Made by a program: the position numbers and the translations under genes. Below the pieces are notes generated by a model. The model had not been told where the DNA came from and did no database searches. It saw only the letters and a program-made list of their open reading frames with translations. 38,459 bases of DNA from Porogramme epimiltina (lineage: Eukaryota; Basidiomycota; Agaricomycetes; Polyporales; Polyporaceae): contig FTLJ01000011.1 in the NCBI GenBank assembly GCA_900155495.1, forward strand, positions 1-38,459, read 5' to 3'. Below are positions 10,648 to 21,200 of this stretch, one piece after another (positions within the stretch are counted from its first letter, which is position 1; every line of letters starts with the position of its first letter).

Positions 10648-12757
10648 GTCCGCTGCTTACCCCGTTACGTTGCTACTGTAGCACAGTCCTTATAGATACA
10701 ATCTATGATAGTTCAGATCTTGAATAAAGACTTCTAAGTCTTGTGTATCAAGCACCAATTATGGACTATGTGATGTAGGGTGACGTATAGTACTACTAGG
10801 CACCGCGCCTGCTGAAGAGTTCGAGCATAGTCGCAACTAGCAGCAACCACTCACGGACCACGCTGCGAGAAAGAAACAAATCGTGACTAGTATAACATCG
10901 TGGAGATCGAATCTTACGCACTTAGCACGTAAGGCCGTGTACCCGCACTGGTCGATCGTGGAAAGCATTCACTCGGGTGAAATGGAAACACCAAAACATG
11001 TCCCGAACTTCTACACGATGCACCCGCAAGCACGGCGCCAGAAGTCATCCTACGGTGTGTATCGTATTAGCCATACGGTCAGTTCAAGCAAGCAGTAAAT
11101 TTGATTCAAAGCATGGGACTTAAGTACCTGCACTACGCTCTATTTGGAACGGGACCATTGGAGTTCAAGCTCATCGCCAAAGTACTCCTTGAGTTGGACG
11201 AGTGCGAGCGCATCATTGTCCTTGAGCCTGTTTTATAGCTCAAAGTTACCACAAAGCATGTGCCTGTACTCTGCGTATACGAGATAAAGTGGTGATGCGT
11301 CCCGTTCCGCGTATGATCTGTATGGGTAGCGCGAGGGACGTGAAGCGGGATGGTTTCGTTTTATGCCAAGACTTCTTAGGATTTCGGTGACGGTAGACTG
11401 TATGTCTACTTCCTTTATGTTGTTCTCATAAAAAGACGTAACGGTCTCGTCAATGAGACGGGAGTAGAAGAATTGTGTGCTCGTTTCGGTCAAGGACTCT
11501 GGTGGCGGCGGAGGTCACGGTGAGTCGATTTACATAACATAAGGCTGGAAGGCGATCTGTGAAGGAGTGCCAGAGATTACGGTGTATGGCAAACAGGAGA
11601 CGCAGAAGAAAGGGTCTAAGAGTTGAAACGTTGAAGCATGAAAGATTCGTTAGGTAATTACTATCATGAGTCTAATTACAAGGTTTTAAATGGAGATAGT
11701 AATCCCATCACGTATATCTTATAAGGACGGGTCCAATTCCCACGCACTTGCGAACTAGGCGCACGCTGGGACACTCTTGGGCCCAGAGTCTACTTACTCT
11801 TGTTCCGTCATCAATATGATCTGCTCTGCCGGGAGGCGCACCCTACTACTGGGGTGTGCGACATACTATCATCACTCTAGATGCGCCATGTCTATCATGC
11901 TTGTTCCAAACTGCCTCTCGGCGACTTCAACTATCATAGACACTGGCGACTCGGAGTGACTCGCCAGCTCAGTGGCTAATGTTTCTATAATTTGGCAAGA
12001 GGTACCTATTCTGAATTCTCTGGGTCTGTTACTCTGAACTGAACTGAATGCAATTTCAGGGAGCAGAGGCAGCTAGCTGAGGTCTCTCGGTCGTAGCTAT
12101 CCTTCTACAGATCAGGCTCGTAGTCTAGAATGCCATTAATACTTGGAGGAGCTCAAGACCAAATTCAGCCAAATTCCTTAGATTTGCCTGGATCGACGTC
12201 GTAGGATTTATGTAAGTGTGTAACCTTGATTGAACCTCAAGGTAGCTACTCATAATCCTCTCTGCTCTAGCTGAGAGTCTGACAGGATCTCCGTGACCTA
12301 AGCAGCGTACGGATGGGAACACGCCGAGCGGAGCAAGCTCCGTGTATCTGCCAGACGACCGCATGCGCACGTCACGCTTGATGCGCACATCTTGCGGCGT
12401 TGGATTGAAGACTCCCATGGATGTGATGTCCGTGCGCACACCATTCGCCCGCTGGCACTCGCTTTCTCTCGCACGTGCACGCCGCTTGGTAGGTTCCATC
12501 TGCATTTGGCACGTCCACGAAGCTGCTGTTGACGTCTTCCTGCCCAGCCAGCTGCCCCTTCCCGATGGCCGAGTGCCAGGCCCGCCTCTTCTTTTTCTCA
12601 ATGATGCCCTCTTTCTCTCCCCACATAAACCCTCCAGCCGTCCCGGCCCCGTTGCGCGTCCTCGCCCCCGCCCTGCGTCAGTATCTCAACTCGCGTAGTG
12701 TTCTGTCGCGTACACCCGGCCTTCTCTCTCGACCCTCCACACACCTGGAACACAACG
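10648..12757. other. long intergenic region between F-box A and the lipase
   Basis: This 2.1-kb gap has no complete gene that I can support. Around 10890-11240 there are short coding-like pieces on the plus strand (reported as a finding). A minus-strand frame at 11233-11493 (86 codons) has balanced composition but no motif. The part from 11500 to 12300 is AT-richer and looks non-coding. The final 170 bases (12590-12757) are CT-rich with a possible TATA-like ACATAAAC near 12621 and probably form the lipase promoter. Confidence 0.5.
10723..10728 (+). terminator. putative polyadenylation signal of F-box A
   Basis: A perfect AATAAA lies 76 bases after the stop of F-box A and is followed by an AT-rich stretch. 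Many fungal genes lack this exact hexamer, so its presence at a sensible distance is modest support for a transcript end here. Confidence 0.45.
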
Positions 12758-13963
12758 ATGCCTGCCCCGCGCTCTATCCTCTTCAACGTCGGCCTTACCA
12801 CTCTCGCGACCCTCGTACGGGCGGCGCCCTCGCCGGCGCTCTCTGCGCGCCAGTCGATCACGGCCCTCTCCCAGGCGCAAATCGACTCCTTCGCACCGCT
12901 CGCCTTCTTTGCAAGCGCGGCGTACTGTCCGCCCGCCGCGACGCTCGCGTGGAACTGTGCTTCAGGCTGTGCTGGCGTACCGGACTTCAAGCCCGTCGCG
13001 TCTGGCGGAAACGGCGATTCTGAGCAGCTCTGTGAGTGCTCACACCTACGTCGGCGCGACCCTTCGTGCATCGCGCTGCGCGATGCTGCCTCATTACCGA
13101 GCTGACCATCCCGCGCGCTACAGGGTACGTCGGCTTTGACCCTTCGCTCAACAGCGTCATCGTCGCGAACGAGGGCACCGACACGTCCAAGCTGTGAGCA
13201 CCTCCTACCTGATATGCGGGCGCACGTTAAGGTGACCTCGCGGCATCGCGCAGCCTCCCGCTACTCACGGACGCCGACATCATTCTGGAGAAGCCAGACT
13301 CGGGGCTCTTCCCGGGGCTCTCTTCGTCCATCAAGGCGCACGCGGGCTTCCTGCACGCGCATTCTAAGTGAGTTTTCCTTGTATGATCAGCTTTGAGAGG
13401 TCGATGCTCATGCGAAAGTCCCCCCTGCAGGTCCGCCACTGACATTCTCTCGGCCGTGCAGACTACGATGTCGAAATTCGGGACGAACAGCGTCACGGTC
13501 ACTGGGCACTCGCTCGGTGAGTGTGCACGTAACATCCTTCCGAATCGTGCTCACTCTCCTCTCTCCTCCTCCTTATACAGGCGCCGCGATTTCTCTTCTC
13601 CACGCCGTCTACCTCCCCCTTCACCTCCCCGCCGCGAAGATCACCTACGTCGGCTTCGGCCTCCCCCGTGTCGGCAACCAAGCCTTCGCCAACTACGTCG
13701 ACGCCCACGCGTCCATCGCGTCAATCACGCACATCAACAACAAGGAGGACTTCTTCCCCATCCTTCCGGGCAGGTTCCTCGGGTACCACCACCCGTCGGG
13801 CGAGGTGCACATCATGGACTCGGGCGCGTGGGTGGCGTGCCCCGGGCAGGACAACGAGAGCGACGAGTGCACGGTGGGGGATGTGCCGAACATCTTTGAC
13901 GGGGTCGAGAGCGAACACAGCGGGCCGTACAACGAGGTCTCGGTGATGGGCCAAGGCTGCTAG
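12758..13963 (+). CDS. secreted class 3 (Rhizomucor-type) lipase/esterase, 308 aa, 5 exons
   Basis: An extracellular alpha/beta-hydrolase expected to cleave acyl esters such as triglycerides or related lipids. Exons are 12758-13031, 13124-13193, 13254-13367, 13431-13516 and 13581-13963, with all phases closing at 308 residues. A signal peptide of about 22 residues (hydrophobic core LFNVGLTTLATLV, then RAAPS) precedes a short propeptide-like stretch. The nucleophile elbow is TGHSLG with Ser180. Asp238 in NNKEDFFPILPG and His294 in ESEHSGPY complete the expected triad. An intron splits the codon of the last Gly of GHSLG. Cys pairs such as C57, C66 and C71 could form disulphides. Length fits this family (about 270-310 mature). 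It sits between two F-box paralogues with no obvious functional link. A feruloyl-esterase-like activity cannot be excluded. Confidence 0.92.
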
Positions 13964-14474
13964 GTGCGCGAGTCGAGGTAGTGCTGGCCCGCCCGCCCGC
14001 GTGATTGACGAAAGGGCCTTGTTTCGATGTGTTTTTATATTGTTCAACTCACATGTGTATTCTCATCTTGTAAATCGACTGGCTTTAGGGATGTGACTTG
14101 GCGGGGCCCCATCTATATATTGTGTACTACTTATACTTAGGTTCTATGCTCGGTGACCGGGGCCTAGGCAATACCACAGAGTTGCGGATAATTGTAGTTG
14201 CGAGCCTCAGCCGGGACGTCTGGCCGCTGGGTTTCAACTTCGTTAATTATGGGCGCTACTGTATCGGAGATGCTCACACGCGCTCCCGATACTGAACGTT
14301 GGAACCATCACATACACATCCATCTCCTCACGACATCACATCTCAGAGAATAACACAGACACCCGCTTAAAGTCGCCCAATCTGTAAGGAAGAAGGGAGA
14401 GAGAAAAGGCGGGATAGACTCCCAAACCGGCAATCACGCCCGACGACAACCCAACGAGGATCAATCCACCGTCC
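13964..14474. other. intergenic region between the lipase and F-box B
   Basis: These 511 bases hold the lipase 3' UTR and the presumed F-box B promoter. The only open frame is 65 codons at 14098-14295, without motifs. No AATAAA is seen. Nothing else is supported. Confidence 0.5.
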
Positions 14475-17071
14475 ATGGGCGAAGCTCGCAAGGCCAAAGA
14501 CCGGCCAGTCGCTCCGCACAATGACGAACCGAGTTCATCGGGAGGCTCAAAACCTCCATCACGACGCGACCTGAGTAGCTTTCCGAGTTTTCCGGTCGAG
14601 ATTCAGCTCGAGGTGTGTAAGTCAGACTGCAGCACTCTTGCGGATCCCGTAACTGCATTCTGGGGGCGCGCTGTTCTGACACTGTCGTGGCGGCAGGTGT
14701 ACAAACACGTTTCCCCACGGGACCTCTACAACCTTTCGAGGGCGTCCAAGTCCTTTCGCGCCTTCTTCTGGCACGGCTCGAATGCGTCGTTGTGGGTGGC
14801 GTCTTTCGCCAACACGGAAGGTATGCCCGAACGGCCGTCCTGGATACCCCTTCCCAGTTTCGTGCGGCTTCTGTACAGCCCGACTTGTAAAGTGAGTTAT
14901 ACAGCGCTTTAAGGTCACTAATTTGCTGCTTACATGCCTCTTTGTAGCTTTGCGAAGAGCGCGATGCTCACGAGGTCGCCTGGGTATGGTTCGAGCGATA
15001 CTGCAATCGTTGCCTGTGGAAAGTGTGAGACTTGCTTGAGCTGCTTGGAGATGATAGTGTGACGACTGAAAGCGTTTCCATTACAGAGCGAATGCAGCCC
15101 GGATAGCGTACTACAACATGGGCCTTTTCGACGAGGTGACGAGAGGTCCACAGCTGCGATGGGTGAGGGCATTCAACGTCTATAACGCTCGACATCCGTA
15201 AGTGTGATTTCATATGTCGAGCAGCGCCCATCATATGCGCTTACAAGATCAACTCCAGGGAAGCGGATGGTGTGGAGAAATTGATACTTAAGAAGGACGA
15301 GGCGAGGTTCAAAAAAGAGCTCGCCGAACTTGCTGAGCGAAACCGTGGCAAGTCGGAGTGGGTGCGCAGGCAACAATCCGAGAAGTTCTATACCGATACT
15401 CTGGCGAAGGCGCAGAAACGTAAGGAAGTATGTGACTTTTATCTTTTGCACTAGACAATGTGGCTAATATGCATGTGTAGTTCGCGAAGAGGTGGGAGGA
15501 CTTCATGGAAATGGATCGCGAGAAGATACGGATCTCCAGGTGGGAATTCTGCGAATCATTAATTCTGCTCATCCATAGGCTGAGCGTACTTGATACCAGG
15601 ATCATCGACAAAGTGAAGGAAGACGGGTGGGAGGCAGAGATTACTTTCCTTGGAGAACAAGGTATTCGTGAGATGTGTCGCATTCAGGCGTTGTCGAACT
15701 CTACTGAAACCACAGGTATGTACTGATTTGTCCGTTGTATTATACAGTTCTGACGTAGACACGAACTTGTCTAGTATGGGAGACTATTCCCCTAGAAGTG
15801 TCGACTTTGCTGGAAGACACGCGAAAGGCGCGTAGCCAACACGAACGCCACCCAATGTTCCGCCCCCGTTTCATAGAACTCGATGGAGCCGTCACTGCGC
15901 TATGCACACCACTCCTCCGTGGTCCAGAGACATACGCCGTCCCGCTCTTCGTCGACTTCGCTCTTACCCCGTCTTGCCGTGCGCTTGTTCAGTCTCCCCC
16001 GTCCACTCCCATCACCCGCGACGACTTCACCGCCATTATTCCGGACTTAGAAAGCGAATGGATGGCCGCCCGCCGGAGCGAACTCACAGCCCTCGTTCTT
16101 CCACGACTCGAGAAACAAACTGCGGAGGACATGGACCCACTGGGACTTGCGATGGGGTTCTTCTGCTGCACAGGGCCCTGCCACGGCGGGCGCAGGCTCC
16201 TCTACTGGCCCGAGGTCTTGGTGCACGTGTGCGCGCGGCGCGTCACCCGCGAAGACGCCGACTCCTCCTACGGCGCAGATGCGTACGCGCGTGCGGCGGT
16301 TGGCTTCAAAGCGAACCCGACGCGCTCTGGCCCCACGTGGGACACGGATGCCTGGGCCGGCGCGCGGGCGCCGTTCAGCGCGGAGTGCTTCAGCAACAAG
16401 AAGGCAAATGCGAAGGCGGCGGACGTAGTCAGGAAGATCATCGTGGCGACAGGACAGGATCCCGCGAGCGCGACTGTTGAGGACATGAAGAGGAGCCACG
16501 TGCGTCTGTGGTGCGGGACATGCCAGAAGAAAGGGAAGGGGAGTGAGATGGCGAAGTTCGCGTATGGATGGGAGGCTGCTGTGCGTGCTCCTTCATGGCC
16601 CGGACACGAGCCGCATTGACAATCTCTCTTTGTTAGTTCGCGCACGCGTCGGAGCGCATGATGCGGGGCTCATGGGGCGGGCACCAGTCTTGGGTGGCTG
16701 TCTCAGAAGAACGCTCAAACGACGTCGTCAGGCTCGAACATTCACAACTGGCCATGCAAACCAGTCTTACCACGGGCCCGGGCTTTGTTTGGTCATGTCG
16801 TGTGTGCCTCAACTGGGACGGCCAGTGGGATGCTATGCGGTTCCATCTTGCAAAAGAGTGAGTAGCTCTCTCCCCACGCGCTCGATTACTCGAACTGCTC
16901 GATTTTCCTGACGCTGTTTCTGGTCACGATAGGCATCAGATTGTGAACCCTCAGCCGGACGGTCAAGATGTCGCGTACGTCAACACGTCCATGTCAAGGT
17001 TCGACGGACCTGCCAAGCTGTTCTATGCCCCTCCCATCGATTGCCGTGGGCTTGAGGAGGATAGTAACTGA
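14475..17071 (+). CDS. F-box protein with two C-terminal Cys/His clusters, paralogue B, 676 aa, 10 exons
   Basis: Paralogue of the gene at 7954-10647. Exons are 14475-14612, 14697-14891, 14948-15024, 15087-15197, 15259-15427, 15481-15539, 15600-15715, 15775-16580, 16637-16857 and 16933-17071. Exons 2, 3, 6 and 7 have the same lengths as in paralogue A (195, 77, 59, 116). The F-box is at about 36-82, with FPVEIQLE, VSPRDLYNLSRASKSFRAFF and NASLW. The first cluster is C420-x3-C424-x14-H439-x-C441 with C535-x2-C538 (LWCGTCQK), followed by AYGWEAA. The second is C611-x2-C614-x12-H627-x4-H632. The middle part (about 205-275) is highly charged and probably helical. The N-terminus is shorter than in A. 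The role as an SCF adaptor is inferred from the F-box. The regions most different from A are the N-terminus, the linker and the last 45 residues. Confidence 0.87.
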
Positions 17072-17204
17072 GTTTACAATACACATGTATTTCGTTCAAC
17101 CTTTGTCGTGGAGGCTCGTTGACATAAGGCGTAGTCCTACAAACCCCCTGTACTAATTGTATAGTGCGCTGGTAGAACATGTGCATAACTTCTCCTGGCA
17201 TGCT

Positions 17205-17837
17205 TTAGCGCCTCCCCCTCCGCCTCTTCTTTGCTTTGTCCTTGGCACGAGTCGTCTCGTTGTGCCCTGCCGACGGTCCCGGCAGAGAGCGATCCGTGGC
17301 CTCGTTTGGTTTCTCGGGCTCTAGACTATCACATTCCCCGGCGTTCGATGTGGAGCCTGTAGCATAGGGATCTGTCTGGTCGTCGACGTCCTTGGTAATC
17401 GGACCCTTCTTCTTGCGTCCGCCAGACCTCTTCCGTTTCTTCGCAGTTGTTTTCCTCGGCTGTACAGAGGCTCGCGCTCGCGCGTCAGGAGCTGCAGCGA
17501 CACAGACGGGTACCGGCGTGGGCGGCCCGAATCCGCGACACTCGCGAAATGGCTGTTCGCGCTCGATCTCCTTCGGAGCTGGACGTGCGCGTCCACGGGG
17601 CTGTCCTCCCTTCCGTGAAGCTGCCCAGCTGGTTTGGTGCGGCTCTTCCGCCAAAGACTCGGTGGAAGCAGTAGAGGGGCTCAGAGAACGAGAAGCGTCA
17701 AATTCCGGTGGAGGCCCGATGGGGTCCATGGCTTGAAGGGCCGAGCCCGACATGAACTGTGGTCTTGCAGCGGCAGCTGCCGGCGCTTCATAATGAGACC
17801 CGACGTTGTCCTCATCGGAAGAGTATAAGTGAGACAT
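17205..17837 (-). CDS. small basic low-complexity protein, 210 aa, possibly nuclear
   Basis: A single open frame on the minus strand. I prefer the ATG at 17837 (MSHLYSSDEDNVGSHYEA) over the in-frame ATG 45 bases upstream because the acidic start looks natural, but both are possible. The protein is rich in Ala, Pro, Ser, Lys and Arg and has several nuclear-localisation-like clusters (TTAKKRKRSGGRKKKGP near the middle, KDKAKKRRRGRR at the very end). No domain is recognised. It converges on F-box B with only 133 bases between stops. It could be a disordered nuclear protein or a spurious frame favoured by GC content. The strongly biased but coherent composition and two NLS-like blocks favour a real gene. 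Confidence 0.5.
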   Translation of the reverse strand: MSHLYSSDEDNVGSHYEAPAAAAARPQFMSGSALQAMDPIGPPPEFDASRSLSPSTASTESLAEEPHQTSWAASRKGGQPRGRARPAPKEIEREQPFRECRGFGPPTPVPVCVAAAPDARARASVQPRKTTAKKRKRSGGRKKKGPITKDVDDQTDPYATGSTSNAGECDSLEPEKPNEATDRSLPGPSAGHNETTRAKDKAKKRRRGRR

Positions 17838-18238
17838 GTGGATGTACTCAGAGAGACGAGAGAGACAGCTAGGGTAAAGCACTGCAGTGGCTTGCTTGTC
17901 GTGTACTTATACGTTCTTGATCCTTCCTAGAGACCTTTAGGCGATTCGAGAGCGAAAGGCAATCACCAGACGTTGAAGACATTGTCCGCAAAGCCAGCAA
18001 ACACGAGCCTGTGGCACGAGCAGATATATAGAGGCTAAAGGTGTTATTACACAAAGAGTCTAGGTCCACATACGATACTTGTTAATACGTCATCGGCCCG
18101 CTTAGTGTTCGATAGACTCAGCAAATATAAACAAATCGTGCGAGAGCACGGTTTATATGTGAGATAGGGAATGTAGGGCGGGGCGGGGGTAGCCGAGGAA
18201 TACAAAGGAGGGGAATGGTGTCCATCATGCGTCGTCAA
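17838..18238. other. intergenic region
   Basis: About 400 bases between the small basic protein and the end of the RhoGEF gene, both on the minus strand. It should hold the RhoGEF 3' UTR on the right and the promoter of the small protein on the left. I see no coding frame of interest and no clear signals. Confidence 0.5.
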
Positions 18239-21200
18239 TCATGAGCGCCACGAGAGCGCCGGGTTCAGGCGTGGCGAGTGTGGAGGAGAATTATTCTGCG
18301 AGAAGTAGGTTGTCGACTGTGATGGCGAAGCTAGAGAGCCTGGTAGATAGAGTGGTATGGTTGGGATGAGCTCGAAAACGTGTTGAGGCGTAGGACGGGG
18401 CCCCCGCGATCCCGGGCCCATGGGTTGGATCTCGCTGGCGTTCATGACGCCATGTACTCGAGGCTCCTGGGAGATCGTTTCTTGACCATAGCCCTCCGGA
18501 ACTGGCGTTGCGGGCGGGACGCCGGTGACACCACGACCATCCCAGATGCAGCGGACGTCGTTGCCCGGAATGATCTGGGCAAGGCGACCCGTTTCGACGT
18601 GCCGGATCTCGATGAAACGGCTGTCGAACAATAGGACGTAGGGTGGATGCCACGCGACATGCTCCGCTGTGCCTTCCCACTCAATCGTGCCAATGGTGCG
18701 ACTAGGATCTCCGTGGCGATCGACGTAGAGGCCAAACTCTGTAGATAATCGTCAGAAGCTTGTCACTAAGCAGATCCCACTGCTATTCACTGACCGTCAT
18801 AACACAGCAGGAACTCATTATTGCTCGATCGGAACATCCCCATCGGGCGGCAGGATTCACATCGTTTAGCCAGCTTCTCGAGACGCGGATCGTCACGCTG
18901 GGGGATCGTGACACTCTTGAAGCTGAACGGAGGTTTTAGTAAGAGATCGAACACCAGACATTCTGTCGACTTACTCGGTGAGATCCATGATCTCGAAGCC
19001 TTTCGTGCACAGGATGACGATCCTGGCCTTCAAGAAGATCAAATCGAATGCCTCTGAGGGCAGGAAGAAGTCCTTGGGGAGGAGGTGTAAGCTATCATAA
19101 ACGTGAAACCGGCGTCGGAATGCAGCTTACCCTGTATACACGGAACCACTCTGACCGCTGAGAGCGAAGCCCGAGACGAGAACCGAACGTCTGCGGTGCC
19201 TTGGTCCTCTCATTGATCTTGTCAACGACAGGCTCTAGGACACGGAAGACGCTGTCCAACTAGATAGTATGAAAATGAGCGACGTTCTCTTGAGCTTGGC
19301 TTATGAATACTTACTCCTTTCTTCTTCATGTAGATGACCAGCGTGCGTCCATTCAAGTTGCCAACACTGAAGAAGTGGACGTCCTTGTTACCGCTCAACT
19401 TCTGAGGCGTCTGGGAGGTGTGGGCGCTCTGAGGGGATGACGGCACCAAGGCCTCAATGTGATAGGCGAAGAGCGACTGCATTGCATGTGAGCGAAACGG
19501 CCATTTCGATGTGTCTGGATGCTTACCTTGTCAGCCAAGACGAGGAAGATGCCGAAGTCCTCCAACATGGCGCACTGAGTGACCATCTTGAGATGAAGCA
19601 CACGCCGTAGTGCTGAAGAAGGTCCTGTTGAGTAGAGTACATCATTCACAAAACAATTGAAACTCACATTTCGAGTCGTGCCGGAAACCGATCCACACGC
19701 CCTCGGCACACCCGATGGCAACCAGCCCACGACCGTCCGAGGTTGCTGTAACCCGATCAGTGTTTAGTCGCAAAGATATAAACAAGTGAGAGTCGGGCTT
19801 ACTGAACGGCACTGAACACGTCACTTTGCCTGTGAACGCATTCTCGTGGCTCCAAGCCGTGTTAGAGCCCGACATCATCGACGGTACGAGGAACGTATCC
19901 GCGCTGAGCGTTTCGATCTCGAACACCTTGTTCGAGTCTTGTACGACCTTCCGCAGTCCGATTGCCTCTTCCAGCTTCTGCTTCCACTCGTTCCGCGCCT
20001 GAGCCGACTCCGCGAACACAGTGTTCAGCCCCCCAAGCCGACCGTTGTGGTGGATCGTGCATGGGAAGACAAGCCTCGAGTCCGTGGCCGACTCGGGCGA
20101 CGTCGCGGCCCCCGTGGGAGTCCCTGCATCTCCAGCGTGGCGGTCAGACCGGCCGAGGCGGAGGATGCTGTTCCCACGCTGCACCGGGGGGTCGCTGAAG
20201 TTCGCCAGCGTCAACAGATCTAAGGGGATGGGCTAAGGAGACATAAGCATCGTACTGACGAGAGCCCACAAGAAGCGCAAACTTACTCGTCTATATACTG
20301 TGTATTTGGTGGAACCCTCCCTCTCCTTGGGTTTGGTCATGACCACTATGTGGAATAGAAGTGTCAATGACGATCCACGAACTCAACGGTATGAACTTAC
20401 AATAATTATCGAATAGAAGCACGAAGAGTTCCGTCCACCCATTCCATTCGAAGCCGGTATCAGGCTGACGCAGAAGCTTGCCGGTATGAATTAATGATCG
20501 ATTCTCGTTCAGCAAGTCCATGTCCTGAAACGGTCGACTATTAGATCTCTGCACGCGGAGGAAGGCCCGGTCCATTGACTCACGATGTGCTCGCCACTCT
20601 TGAACACGAGGTTGGAGTTGTAGCGCCATACCTCGACCTTCTGCTTGGCCGAGACAACACCAGGCTCGGTTTCCTTGCCCAGCGCCTTGATGACATCCAG
20701 CACCTGCGGGATGTAATCCTTGTCTTCGTGTCCGTCAGGGGTTTCGTCCAGGATGTTCTTCAGTAGTAGCTCGTAACGGAGCAACCTGGGGATAGGCCGG
20801 TTGATGAAGTTCTTCATATCCAATCGGTGGGCGTCCGGGTGGCGAGTGCATTGCTGCGAGGAAGAACGCATGTTAGCCAGACACGCCGAGATGCGCGGGA
20901 AATGGGAGACCTACATCGACAAATGCTTTGAACTGCGGGTTGTTTGCCATCTCGTCGTCAATTCGGTACGCGGCAATCGGATAGTTGGGGATGTACTCCA
21001 TGTACGCCTCACGGAAGTTGAGCACCGCGTCGTATATCGCCGCCGTGATGGAGCGGATGATAGGGTGCTCGTCGCGCTGAATTTCGTGGAGCTTGTTGAG
21101 CATGCGCCGGTGATGCGCGTGCAGCTCTGCATAGTTGTGGAACACCTCCTGAATGAATTGCTCCAGGCGGTCGCGCGGAATGATCGGTGGATCCATCTCC

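Noticed and set aside
11777..11959. 60-codon frame in the long intergenic gap
   Set aside because: Short, with no motif, and the surrounding sequence is AT-richer and non-coding in character.
16047..16499. 150-codon minus-strand frame over F-box B
   Set aside because: Shadow of exon 8; Arg/Ala-rich and without motif.
19846..20223. 125-codon plus-strand frame inside the RhoGEF gene
   Set aside because: Antisense to the PH-domain exon, whose protein motifs are clear; no independent support.
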